Below are positions 13,197 through 23,668 of a stretch of DNA of 64,000 bases, piece after piece. Position 1 is the first letter of the stretch, and each line of letters opens with the position of its first letter. Both the position numbers and the translations under genes were made by a program. The notes under the pieces were generated by a model that saw only the letters and a program-made list of their open reading frames with translations, ran no database searches and was not told the DNA's origin. The stretch spans positions 16,636,430 to 16,700,429 of the forward strand of contig OY979720.1 in NCBI GenBank assembly GCA_963855995.1, given 5' to 3'. The stretch is from Muricea muricata (taxonomy: Eukaryota > Cnidaria > Anthozoa > Malacalcyonacea > Plexauridae).

Positions 13197-13662
13197 ACCC
13201 CGATATTATCAGATACAACTTGTGAATAAATTTAGAAAAAGCTTAAGACAGACAGATTCTTCGAAAGTCGAGATTTATGTCACATGAAGCATATAGACAC
13301 GAATCCCTCCTCGGTATCTTTTACTAACATAATACCGAATTTTTGCAATTTTTAACCAAATTACTAACTAGATATCAAGGTTTCTCAGTGTTATTGTAAC
13401 TGGGCAACAGAATGGGAATATTTCTAGTTTGATATCGAAAGTTAATTTTATATGTAGCCCACTTACTATAACACTGAGGGGCCTTGATATCTAGTTAGTA
13501 ATTTGGTTAAAAATTGCAAAAATTCGGTATTATGTTAGTAAAAGATACCGAGGAGGTATTCGTGTCTATATGCTTCATGTGACATAAATCTCGACTTTCG
13601 AAAAATCTGTCTGTCTTAAGCTTTTTCTAAATTTATTCACAAGTTGTATCTAATAATGTCGG
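13197..13662. mobile_element. Palindromic MITE abutting the FoxJ2/3 3' end (about 466 bp)
   Basis: Two arms of about 195 bp (13197-13393 and 13466-13662) are nearly perfect inverses, including ATACAACTTGTGAATAAATT at the outer ends and CCTTGATATCTAGTTAGTAA at the inner ends, around a spacer of about 70 bp. It starts about 125 bp after the FoxJ2/3 stop. The left arm carries AATAAA at about 13225, the nearest polyadenylation hexamer downstream of the gene. Confidence 0.8.
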
Positions 13663-14903
13663 AGTTTTATAGATGCCTCAAACCGTGGGCTTTTACAACA
13701 TTGTCTCTGTATTGGCCTCTCTTACTTGGAGGGATGTTGATCTGTTGCACCAAAGGTGAATAAATCTGCGCTTTCCAGGGGATAGTGTTTTTTAACCACC
13801 GCAGAAAGACGTGAAATGCAGGGACTCCAGGGATATTAAGCACCCGTGCAAGAGTAAATACTCAGTTTAACTCACACTAATATGTGTTGTACTAGTTATT
13901 AAACATGTCCAGAACGTTTGAAAAACGTCACTATCTGGTGGATAGCCCACTCCTTGTCTGGCCCAGTCAACTGTAATTCAGTCTTTTTTTTCGTTTTCAG
14001 GGTTGTGTTTCCTGTCTGTACTGTATATAATTTATTCTCTAATTGGAATTGCACAAGACATAGAATTTCACTAACGCATGTAATATTTGTACTTGCGTAT
14101 CATCAAACTGATGCAAAGATTCAAAGCGGAATGGAAAGGGAACCAGTTTTATAAAGATTTAAAATCTGAAGCTTGGTGAATATCAAGAGATGTTACTAAG
14201 TCATCCGACATGTCTCTAGTAGAACGCTGGACGTATATGCAAGATGCAAAAAACTGTACAGAACGAAAGATTACAGTTTGCGTATGTGGTGGTGGTCTGA
14301 AGTGAAGATATAGTCCCATACTGTAATCGTGGGAAAGCGTGTGTAATGATCTTCTCCAAAGATGATTGAAAAATGAAAGTTCAAAGACCAAGACGGACAC
14401 TGACAAATAATAAAGAGCAGTCATCTGACTGACTGCCATCGAATTCTCGTTTTGATGTAGCACCTTTTAGCTAGCTCTACTGTCAATGGTCATTAGTGAA
14501 TAAAATTCTTGATCTATGGAGTGTGGGTAAAGATTTATGCCTTCCTTGGTCATCGACGATTGATCGCAAGAGCATTCTTGTCTCGTTGCTGAAATAGCTG
14601 AATTAACCCGAAACCAGAGTTCAGAACGAAGCCTTTTTCTGATGATGTTACATGGAAACTGATTTGCCTCTGTTGGCTGGCTCATACAGTACCATTGTAT
14701 GACCTTTTGTTGTGAACATCTTCAGGATGAACAACTATGTAAAATATTACAAACCATGCATTGACACTATAACATTGTGATTGTCAAAACGAGTTTGTCT
14801 TTGTATCCCCAGGGTTTTAAATCTCGCTATTTAGTTGTATATTTATTAAGGAAGAAACGATGTTTTTTATGACCGAGTTGATCTTGGTTCGGTATTCATA
14901 TAG

Positions 14904-15141
14904 GGCCGGTTGTTTAAAGCTGGGTTAGCTCTAACTCTGGGTTAAAGTTTAACCCAATGTTTCAGTTTCTGTGTTTCTACAAATCCGTTTATTTTAAAAC
15001 TTTAGAAACCAAAATCACTATTGATCCAGACAAGATTTTTAAAGTAATATCTCGCAATGCTATCAACAAGCTACTGGAAAGTTTGGAAAGAAATTTTAAG
15101 TTAACCCAGGATTAAGCTTGCCGGCTTTTGAACAACTGGCC
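14904..15141. mobile_element. Palindromic MITE with GGCC(A/G)GTTGTT ends
   Basis: Ends read GGGCCGGTTGTTTAAAGC on the left and the inverse (AACAACTGGCCC) on the right, with matching GGGTTA/TAACCC inner blocks. A more degraded relative appears at about 57290-57480 (TTTGAACAACTGTCCCA). There is no coding capacity. Confidence 0.6.
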
Positions 15142-15262
15142 CATAGTGTGTAGATATAGTTCCGCTGCTTCACATTTAAAAAACTCGCAATACAGTATTT
15201 GTCTGAAACGGCAATTTGATTTCACGTTCTCGGGCCATTTTCTTCGACTGTATTCTGTTTTA

Positions 15263-15319
15263 TAATATATGGAGCATATTGAGATTTCTATAATATATGG
15301 AGCACATTGAGATTTCTAT
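15263..15319. repeat. Two-copy 28-bp direct repeat
   Basis: TATAATATATGGAGCATATT and TATAATATATGGAGCACATT, each followed by GAGATTTC, lie head to tail. Confidence 0.7.
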
Positions 15320-16465
15320 TAGCATATTTGTAGTGTTTGTAGATCCAACAATTATAGTTGTACAAATCTTAGTGTGTGGTAATGATTATGTATGATCTGA
15401 TTTTGCGTCTTGCGTGGTAATTAAGAAAACGGTAAACATTTCGTATGAATGTACAGCCTGTAACAGCTCAGCGTGGCAAAAATGATAGCGGATGTCAATT
15501 TTCCCAGAATGCGTTGCGGTCATAGTCGATTACAAAGGCAAATTAACGTCTTTTGAATAACAAACAGAATAAAATAGCACATCTTTTCCCAGCTTTTCTT
15601 GCTTGATTCACACAATGTATCCTATTAAAACATTCCCCCAACTTTCTATGGCTTTTACTGATAGGGGGAGGAGCGTTTGGTTTTTTACGGGAGGAGGAGT
15701 TACGTCTGCTATTGGACGATTTGTTTACTTTATAGTCTCCGCTCAATTATTTTCTCTGAATTGCCGGGGCGAGTTGCGGCTCCCCCCCCCCCCGCCTTTT
15801 GTCGATAGAAAGGTTCAGGAAAGACGATGCGACGTCAGAACGACGTGGAAATGTCGCGCACGTTGGACACCTCCATAGATGGGTATTCAAGCCTCGTAAT
15901 TCCTTCATATTCTTACCTCGTCATTGACATCGATATGCCTGTTCGGCAATACCCAATTCAGACTCCTCGGCTATCATAATTATTAGTTTCCACAGCCCCC
16001 CCCCCCCCCCCCTTTCGTTTCTGAATTCAGCAACCCTCGACAAAAACCCAGACTCATTTTCCAATGGTGTATTTCATAGAACATGTCTCCTTTAAGACTT
16101 TTATACTTTGGGTGACGGCCGCCTATTTGCGATGAAAATTTAGGCCACAAAGGTCAATTTTTAGACTTCTGGGCTGGCAAAAACAATTGCACCTCACACC
16201 ACAATAGAGTAAGGACGCACGTAACAAACAATACACACCGCAAGAGAGTGCACACAATCATGAAATTCAATATTTCATGTCTAGAGGACCAGTTTTTCAT
16301 ATGGTGTTGGGTACGTTAAAAATATAGTGGTAAAGTAAGTATAAATTAAGTTTAGGTATGTTCACGGTCCTTGATGGTTTGTTTCTAGAATAGATTAGGA
16401 TACTTTTAAAGGTCATAACTTAAATGGTTTGTTCGTTTATTGTCTAATTTTTTTATTTTCGACAT

Positions 16466-16688
16466 CCTAAAGGCCCACACAGACCGGACGTGAGTTTTTT
16501 CAATTTTAAAAGCAAATAAAACAATCAACGGAAAGAAATTTTGGTAAAAATGTGTACCAAAATAGCTCAAATTGTTTAAGTCCTTCCGAAGATTGGACAA
16601 AAATAAAACAGAATTAAAGCTAAAGGACGCAGCTGAGATTTGAACATTCGGGTCGCGTTGTTGAATCGCGTCCGGTCTGTGTGGGCCT
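16466..16688. mobile_element. 223-bp MITE with 21-bp TIRs
   Basis: The left end AAGGCCCACACAGACCGGAC and its perfect inverse at the right end (GTCCGGTCTGTGTGGGCCTT) bound a non-coding interior. No clear target duplication was found. The G+C-rich TIR stands out from its AT-rich surroundings. Confidence 0.75.
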
Positions 16689-16789
16689 TCATTAAGCGGC
16701 ACGGTGCCGAATTCAAGAAAGCGGCTAAATTTTGTTTACGAGTTTTAATCTAAGCGAATATTTTCGGCTTTTTGTCTTGTTTTCAAGCC

Positions 16790-16955
16790 TTTCAACAACT
16801 ACAAAGCTTTGGCAATGCTTTTTTCAAATTGGTCACAAACATGTTTTATAAATGGTTCTTTTCAAATTCTAAATCGATTAGATGTGGTATCCCTCAAGGA
16901 CCGATCCTGGGACCACTCTTTCTCGTTTTCGAAAATGATTTGCCAAACTGGTACG
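16790..16955 (+). pseudogene. Non-LTR retrotransposon reverse transcriptase remnant
   Basis: The translated piece SIRCGIPQGPILGPLFLVF followed by ENDLP matches the conserved RT block G(V/I)PQGSxLGPLLF...NDLP of LINE elements. About 55 codons remain, with no catalytic YADD block, and the frame runs into a minisatellite. It is a dead fragment of about 170 bp. Confidence 0.7.
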
Positions 16956-17045
16956 TGGTGTACAGGGTGAACGATGTGTCTGGAGTGTACGTGGTGTACG
17001 AAGTGTAGGAGGTGTACGAAGGGTAGGAGGAGGTGTACGAGGTAT
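16950..17045. repeat. GTGTACGNNG minisatellite
   Basis: Degenerate units of 9-10 bp (GTGTACGTG, GTGTACGAA, AGTGTAGGAG, GGTGTACGAG) are repeated about ten times. The reverse frame reads a Ser-Tyr-Thr repeat. The array directly follows the RT remnant. Confidence 0.65.
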
Positions 17046-17288
17046 ATGGTGCAATCTTCAGCAGAGGCCGAAGCCGCTCCTTCACTGGGCTTCAAGTTCC
17101 CCTTTCTCCGAGTTATCGTTCCAGTGAACTTATATAGTTCAATGTATTCGTGTCGTTTATTTTCAGATATTATTTCAGACAAAATTTGTTCAAAAACCAA
17201 CAACAGAAACCAAGGCATGGTTACTAAGCTAAACGCGATCAAAGGTACTGGTAAGTAATTTCAACATGGCTTCCTTTTCTAACAAGAG

Positions 17289-17783
17289 CAATCTCGTTCC
17301 CCGAGCCTGCGATCCCTTGGGAAGGAAACGGAGGCTCTGGGATAATCCGTGATCGACATACAAAAAACTGTATGTCGCTTGTACTGCGCATGCGATTCAA
17401 TAAGCCGCAATAGCCTTTTTCTAAAGCTTTTTAGAACAGTACTTTTACTATTTTGTTTGTAATGTCAGTAGAAAATATTAGTTTATTTAATTCTGTGTTG
17501 GACGAAGCGTTAGAGCGACTGGGTAAGAAGAATCTCAAATTGAAGGAGTGTCAATACGAACGGTAAAGGCTGTTGTTGTCGACCGGAAAGACACGATTTG
17601 TATCTTGCCTACTGGTTATGGAAAGTCACTTATATGCCTGCTTCTTCCCTTCGTCTTATTGAACTATTTATTTCCAAAGCATGCGCTGTACTGGCGACAA
17701 ACAGTTTTTTGTATGTCGATCACGGATTATCCCAGAGCCTCCGTTTCCTTCCCAAGGGATCGCAGGCTCGGGGAACGAGATTG
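17289..17783 (+). mobile_element. 495-bp TIR transposon fragment with broken SF2 helicase piece
   Basis: Ends CAATCTCGTTCCCCGAGCCT and the exact inverse form TIRs of about 80 bp, and 9-bp direct repeats TAACAAGAG flank the unit (17280-17288, 17784-17792). The right palindrome arm has the empty site, which proves insertion. The interior encodes a start-like MSVENISLFNSVLDEALERL, then (after a stop or frameshift near 17561) DTICILPTGYGKSL, a helicase motif I (Walker A) of RecQ-like SF2 type. It is best read as a deletion derivative of a larger helicase-encoding DNA transposon. A 9-bp duplication is known for Mutator-like elements, but assignment is open. Confidence 0.8.
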
Positions 17784-20539
17784 TAACAAGAGTCAAAATA
17801 TGAATATGGAAGATATTGGATGATATGGATTAGATATGGATGAGCTTTCTAATGATGAGGGCTTGAATATTCACGAATCCACGGAAAGTAGCCAGGTAAA
17901 TAGAATTGGTAATATTTTTCCTGAGTACAGACTGTACGACTACGTGGTTTGTTTATGAATTTCACCAGTTTAATATACGTACGGATATTGGATAATATTA
18001 ATAATATGAAAATGGTGCGCGGAGTCACAGAGATACCAGATTTATTTCGAGTGTTGAACATGATATCCTAAGAGTGAGTGCAGCGAACGAGGGCATTTCC
18101 TAGCACCATGTATTTTTCTGTTTATTATATAAACTACAGTGTTTTCTACTAATATATATAAAATATCCAGTTCTATTAGTTGCCATAGTTGATTGTTTGA
18201 AAAGCGATAATTTTCACATGTCATGATCTCGCATTTGAGATTATCAATTTTATCAGTGCTGGAAATCTTTATGAAGCACTGTACTTTAAATAATAAGTAT
18301 TGATAGACTATAGTCTGTCTAGTCACGAAGGTTAGTAATTCATTGCATGTAGTGATCATGTGATGGCAAACAGGCAGGTAAAAATTCGAGATTGTATTCA
18401 ACCTACAATTATAGTCCTATATAAAACCCACAAGTAAGTCTCTTTTGACTTTATTTTGTAATCAGCCGGTATGGTCTGGAAAGTGTGGCAATTACACACT
18501 CAAGAATTTTTGTTGTGTTCAGGTTTGCATACTTGGCTTAATGCTGAATATGGTGAATATGGCCAGTGCTAGGTATCTAACATGCACACTGAAGTGCATT
18601 TGACACATGTTTGCACACTGTACATTTGAAATTTTTGAAACCCGAGATCTTGTTAAAAACAGCCATACTTTCCAGTCTAGGTCATCAGTCTACAGTATCT
18701 GACTGCCTATCAAAGTGGATTGTTTGTACTGCACAGCCAAGATACAGTATTGGGCTGCAATTTTGATGTCTTCTAATAAATTTTCTATTAAATGTCTTCT
18801 ATTATATTGCCTATATTTTAGTCCCTATATATTTTCTATTAAATATTTTAAATCTCAGCACATAATCTTTCCAGTCTGGACTGCAGGTTCATAAACATGA
18901 AAATTTTCGAACAATCAACATTATTGATTTCTTGTGGGTACAAGACTGTTGTTTGAAACATTGGAAAATGTGAAAATAATGCAACCGACTGTGACTAGTT
19001 TGAAAATAAGCTAGTTAAGTGGACTATTTTTTATCACTCCCTGTATACTATCCTTCTGCCCATGCCATCTTTTTGCAACATTCAGTAACTGTTTTATTAA
19101 GGTTAAGTTAACAGTATCTAGCCATCCACATAAATTTAATGTTTATTTAATCAGAAATCTTTAGTAATGTTTGGTCACTATACTTCGGAACTTCAGTATT
19201 AGTAGAGAATAGCCAACAATAAGTCTCACTCATGTTGGGACCTATATGTTTTTGTCTCCTTGGCTGTGACAATGCCGTCATTCTAGCAGCTAAACCTGGG
19301 GCATAATAAACATTTGAAAAACTTCATGAGATTTAGTCTGCGCAAAGATTGTGCAGAATGGAAATATATGAGCATGCACCCCCCCCCCCCCCCAATTATC
19401 AGTAATTAATATTTGATAATTATTTTTAGTCTCTGAGGCTGAGAAACAAATTCACACAATTGCCTGCATAGTAAATATTGTTTGGCTGGACCAACATTTC
19501 AGTCCTGTAAAGTATGCATTCACCAAAGGATCTGGCCTGCACAGTCATATTTGGACAATTCAGTCATCCACGGAAATGCACAATATAAATTCCAACAAAA
19601 CGTCTGCAAGCTGTTTTAGGAAAAGAAAGGAACTTTAAAAAGACACACAATGGATGTGCTGTAAACCCATAGATTAAGGATAACCAGATGTGCAACTGGA
19701 TACGTGCCAGTCTCTCATGTTCTATGCTAATATACGACGTCATATCCACGAACCATGAAAGTGTTCATAAAATCGTCAATTAATTGACATTTCTCTTTCT
19801 AATTCGTTATAAACTTTGGCTTGTGTACTCGCCAGTATACTGCGCATATGACCTGGTTTTTGTTGGCAGCATGAGCATCAGTAAAATAAAAAGGGATAAC
19901 GTTTCCAGTGAATTTTGCGAAAAAATGCTGAAAGAATTTTCTTTAAAATTTGTTTTTGTTCCTTTGAACATTTCGGTACTGTTGATTTCTTTGTTTTTTA
20001 ACCGTGTGCTTATGTTCATCTTGCTAGTCAAAATCAGGTCTAATTAAATGTTCATTTATCTTATACTAAATATACCGTAATTAGTCAAACGAATACGGTT
20101 TTTGTAAATAATAGAATTTAATAAATAATTTCTTCTTATCTTGTGTTCAGATTTATTTATAAATCAAAATACAATATAATAATCTTATTACGAAAAATAG
20201 TGCATGTACCATATATTTTTGCTAACCTCATACATATATTATTCACTTTTTAACATACCTTTGTCTCGCTACTAGCCTAGTACTCACTCTTAAGCGCTTA
20301 AGATAATATTCTCCAAAATGCATGGTTACATAAATGTAGTTGTATACAAGACTGAATTTTGGGAGAGGTGCGCGCCTCCCCTGGGAATAGGAGAGGTGCA
20401 CACCTCCCCAAAAAAAACCCCCACATTCCCTTACAATTTCTCCAAAATCTGGCCTTGGTTATATGTTAACTCGGTTTGTGCATGCATGCCACTTGATTTC
20501 TTACTTTACTTCAAATGGTCATTGTGGCCATGCGTGTGT

Positions 20540-21883
20540 CTTTAGTGTTGGGAAATGTTATAAGGATTGAAATTATTGCTTTCAGAGATTTTATGACTTT
20601 GGTTAAATATGATCAAATTTTGTCATTATTTAACCAAGCCTATTATTGCACGAATTATTGTGTCTTTAGTGTTTAAAAATGTTATTATAAGGACTGCTGT
20701 ATTGTTTTCAGAGATTTTATGACTTTGGTTAAACATGATCAAATTTTGTCAATATTTAACCAAGCCTATTATGACACGAATTATTGTACCTTTAGTGTTT
20801 GAAAATGTTATTATAAGGATTGAAATTATTGTTTTCAGAGATTTTATGACTTTGGTTAAATAGGTACAAATTTTGTCATTGTTTAACCAAGCCCATTATT
20901 ACACGAATTATTGTGTCTTTAATGTTTAAAAATGTTATTATAAGGATTGAAGTTACTGTTTTCAGAGATTTTATAACTTTGGTTAAATATGCACAAATTT
21001 TGTCATTGTTTAACCAAGCCCATTATTACACGAATTATTTTGTCTTTAATGTTTAAAAATGTTATTATAAGGATTGAAGTTACTGTTTTCAGAGATTTTA
21101 TAACTTTGGTTAAATATTTACAAATTTTGTCATTGTTTACCCAAGCCTATTATTACACGAAATATTGTGTCTTTAGTGTTGGAAAATGTTATTACAAGGA
21201 TTGAAGTTACTGTTTTCAGGGATTTTATAACTTTGGTTAAATATGTACAAATTTTGTCATTGTTAAACCAAGCCCATTATTACACGAATTATTGTGTCTT
21301 TAATGTTTAAAAATGTGATAATAAGGATTGAAGTTACTGTTTTCAGAGATTTTATAACTTTGGTTAAATATGTACAAATTTTGTCATTGTTTAACCAAGC
21401 CCATTATTACACGAATTATTGTGTCTTTAATGTTTAAAAATGTTATTATAAGGATTGAAGTTACTGTTTTCAGAGATTTTATAACTTTGGTTAAATATTT
21501 ACAAATTTTGTCATTGTTTACCCAAGCCCATTATTACACGAATTATTGTGTCTTTAATGTTGGAAAATGTTATTATAAGGATTGAAGTTACTGTTTTCAG
21601 AGATTTTATAACTTTGGTTAAATATGTACAAATTTTGTCATTGTTTAACCAAGCCCATTATTACACGAATTATTGTGTCTTTAATGTTTAAAAATGTTAT
21701 TACAAGGATTGAAGTTACTGTTTTCAGAGATTTTATAACTTTGGTTAAATATGTACAAATTTTGTCATTGTTTAACCAAGCCCATTATTACACGAATTAT
21801 TTTGTCTTTAATGTTTAAAAATGTTGTTGTAAGGACTGCTGTATTGTTTTCAGAGATTTTATGAGTTTGGTTAAACATGATCA
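20540..21883. repeat. 127-bp tandem array, forward half (about 11 units)
   Basis: Units of about 127 bp contain TTTTCAGAGATTTTATGACT, then TTGGTTAAA, a spacer and TTTAACCAA (an internal hairpin), then CACGAATTATTGTGTCTTTA. About eleven units were counted by recurrence of the TTGGTTAAA block. Open frames of about 70 codons arise here only because the units recur. They are not genes. Confidence 0.9.
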
Positions 21884-21885
21884 AT

Positions 21886-23668
21886 AATTCGTGTAATAAT
21901 GGGCTTGGTTAAACAATGACAAAATTTGTACATATTTAACCAACGTCATAAAATCTCTGAAAACACTAATTTCAATCCTTATAATAACATTTTCCAACAC
22001 TAAAGACACAATAATTCGTGTAATAATGGGCTTGGTTAAACAATGACAAAATTTGTACATATTTAACCAAAGTCATAAAATCTCTGAAAACAATAATTTC
22101 AATCCTCATAATAACATTTTCAAACACTAAATACATAATAATTCGTGTAATAATATAGGCTTGGTTAAACAATGACAAAATTTGTACATATTTAACCAAA
22201 GTCATAAAATCTCTGGAAACAATAATTTCAATCCTTATAATAACATTTTCCAACACTAAAGACACAATAATTCGTGTAATAATAGGCTTGGTTAAACAAT
22301 GACAAAATTTGTTCCTATTTAACCAAACTAATAAAATCTCTGAAAACAATAATTTCAATCCTTATAATAACATTTTCCAACACTAAAGACACAATAATTC
22401 GTGTAATAATAGGCTTGGTTAAACAATGACAAAATTTGTACCTATTTAACCAAAGTAATAAAATCTCTGAAAACAATAATTTCAATCATTATAATAACAT
22501 TTTCCAACACTAGAGACACAATAATTCGTGTAATAATAGGCTTGGTTAAATAATGACAAAATTTGATCATGTTTAACCAAACTCATAAAATCTCTGAAAA
22601 CAGTAATTTCAATCCTTATAATAAACATTTTCCAACACTAAAGACACAATAATTCGTGCAATAATAGGCTTGGTTAAATAATCACAAAAATTGTTCCTAT
22701 TCAACCAAAGTCATAAAATCTCTGAAAACAATAATTTCAATCCTTATAATAACATTTTCAAACACTAAATACATAATAATTCGTGTAATAATAGGCTTGG
22801 TTAAATAATGACAAAATTTGTTCCTATTTAACCAAAGTCGTAAAATCTCTGAAAACAATAATTTCAATCCTTATAATAACATTTTCAAACACTAAATACA
22901 TAATAATTCGTGTAATAATAGGCTTGGTTAAATAATGACAAAATTTGTTCCTATTTAACCAAAGTCGTAAAATCTCTGAAAACAATAATTTCAATCCTTC
23001 TAATAACATTTTCCAACACTGAAGATACAATAATTCGTGTAATAATAGGCTTGGTTAAACAATGACAAAATTTATACCTATTTAACCAAAGTAATAAAAT
23101 CTCTGAAAACAGTAATTTCAATCCTTATAATAACATTTTCCAACACTAAAGACACAATAATTCGTGTAATAATAGGCTTGGTTAAATAATGACAAAATTT
23201 GATCATGTTTAACCAAACTCATAAAATCTCTGAAAACAGTAATTTCAATCCTTATAATAAACATTTTCCAACACTAAAGACACAATAATTCGTGTAATAA
23301 TAGGCTTGGTTAAATAATGACAAAATTTGTTCCTATTTAACCAAAGTCGTAAAATCTTTGAAAACAATACAGCAGCCCTTATAATAACATTTTTGAACAT
23401 TAAAGACACAATAATTCGTGCAATAATAGGCTTGGGTAAATAATCACAAAATTTGTTCCTATTCAACCAAAGTCATAAAATCTCTGAAAACGACAATAAT
23501 TTCAATCCTTATAATAACATTTTCAAACACTAAATACGTAATAATTCGTGTAATAATAGGCTTGGTTAAACAATGACAAAATTTGTTCCTATTTAACCAA
23601 AGTCATAAAATCTCTGAAAACAATAATTTCAATCCTTATAATAACATTTTCCAACACTAAAGACACAT
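21886..23668. repeat. 127-bp tandem array, inverted half (about 14 units)
   Basis: These are the same units in reverse orientation, about fourteen by recurrence of TTTAACCAA near position 50 of each unit. The orientation switch is abrupt at about 21884. The unequal unit number between halves (11 versus 14) suggests independent expansion or contraction after inversion. Confidence 0.9.

Larger units (their letters stand above)
13074..17160. other. Intergenic region rich in MITEs and repeat remnants
   Basis: This is the FoxJ2/3 3' side followed by non-coding DNA. It contains the palindromic elements at 13197-13662, 14904-15141 and 16466-16688, the 28-bp tandem duplication at about 15263-15319, a LINE RT remnant and a minisatellite. 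C-runs lie at about 15781-15792 and 15995-16012. No gene is recognised. The segment 15470-15530, with TTTCCCAGAATGCG, resembles a ZNF143-type promoter motif but has no adjacent gene. Confidence 0.55.
17161..21883. repeat. Left arm of the giant inverted repeat
   Basis: This arm (about 4.7 kb) is the inverse of 21886-26526. Landmark pairs include CAGATATTATTTCAGACAAA at the outer edge, the small open frames at 19564-19749 and 24464-24649 (57 of 61 residues identical), those at 19784-20047 and 24166-24429, and matching C-run and G-run at about 19379 and 24820. Unlike the right arm it carries the 495-bp TIR insertion at 17289-17783 and an extra segment of about 30 bp just before it. No gene is recognised inside. 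Confidence 0.9.

Noticed and set aside
16862-17242. 126-codon minus-strand frame with Tyr/Thr/Ser and His-rich repeats
   Set aside because: It is a by-product of the GTGTACGNNG minisatellite and the reverse side of the RT remnant.
20989-23466. Series of similar 60-130 codon open frames on both strands
   Set aside because: They are produced by the 127-bp tandem units, the unit length is not a multiple of three, and no splice or family support exists.
20540-23668. CRISPR-like array
   Set aside because: Whole 127-bp units repeat with no short repeat plus unique spacer pattern, and the genome is eukaryotic.
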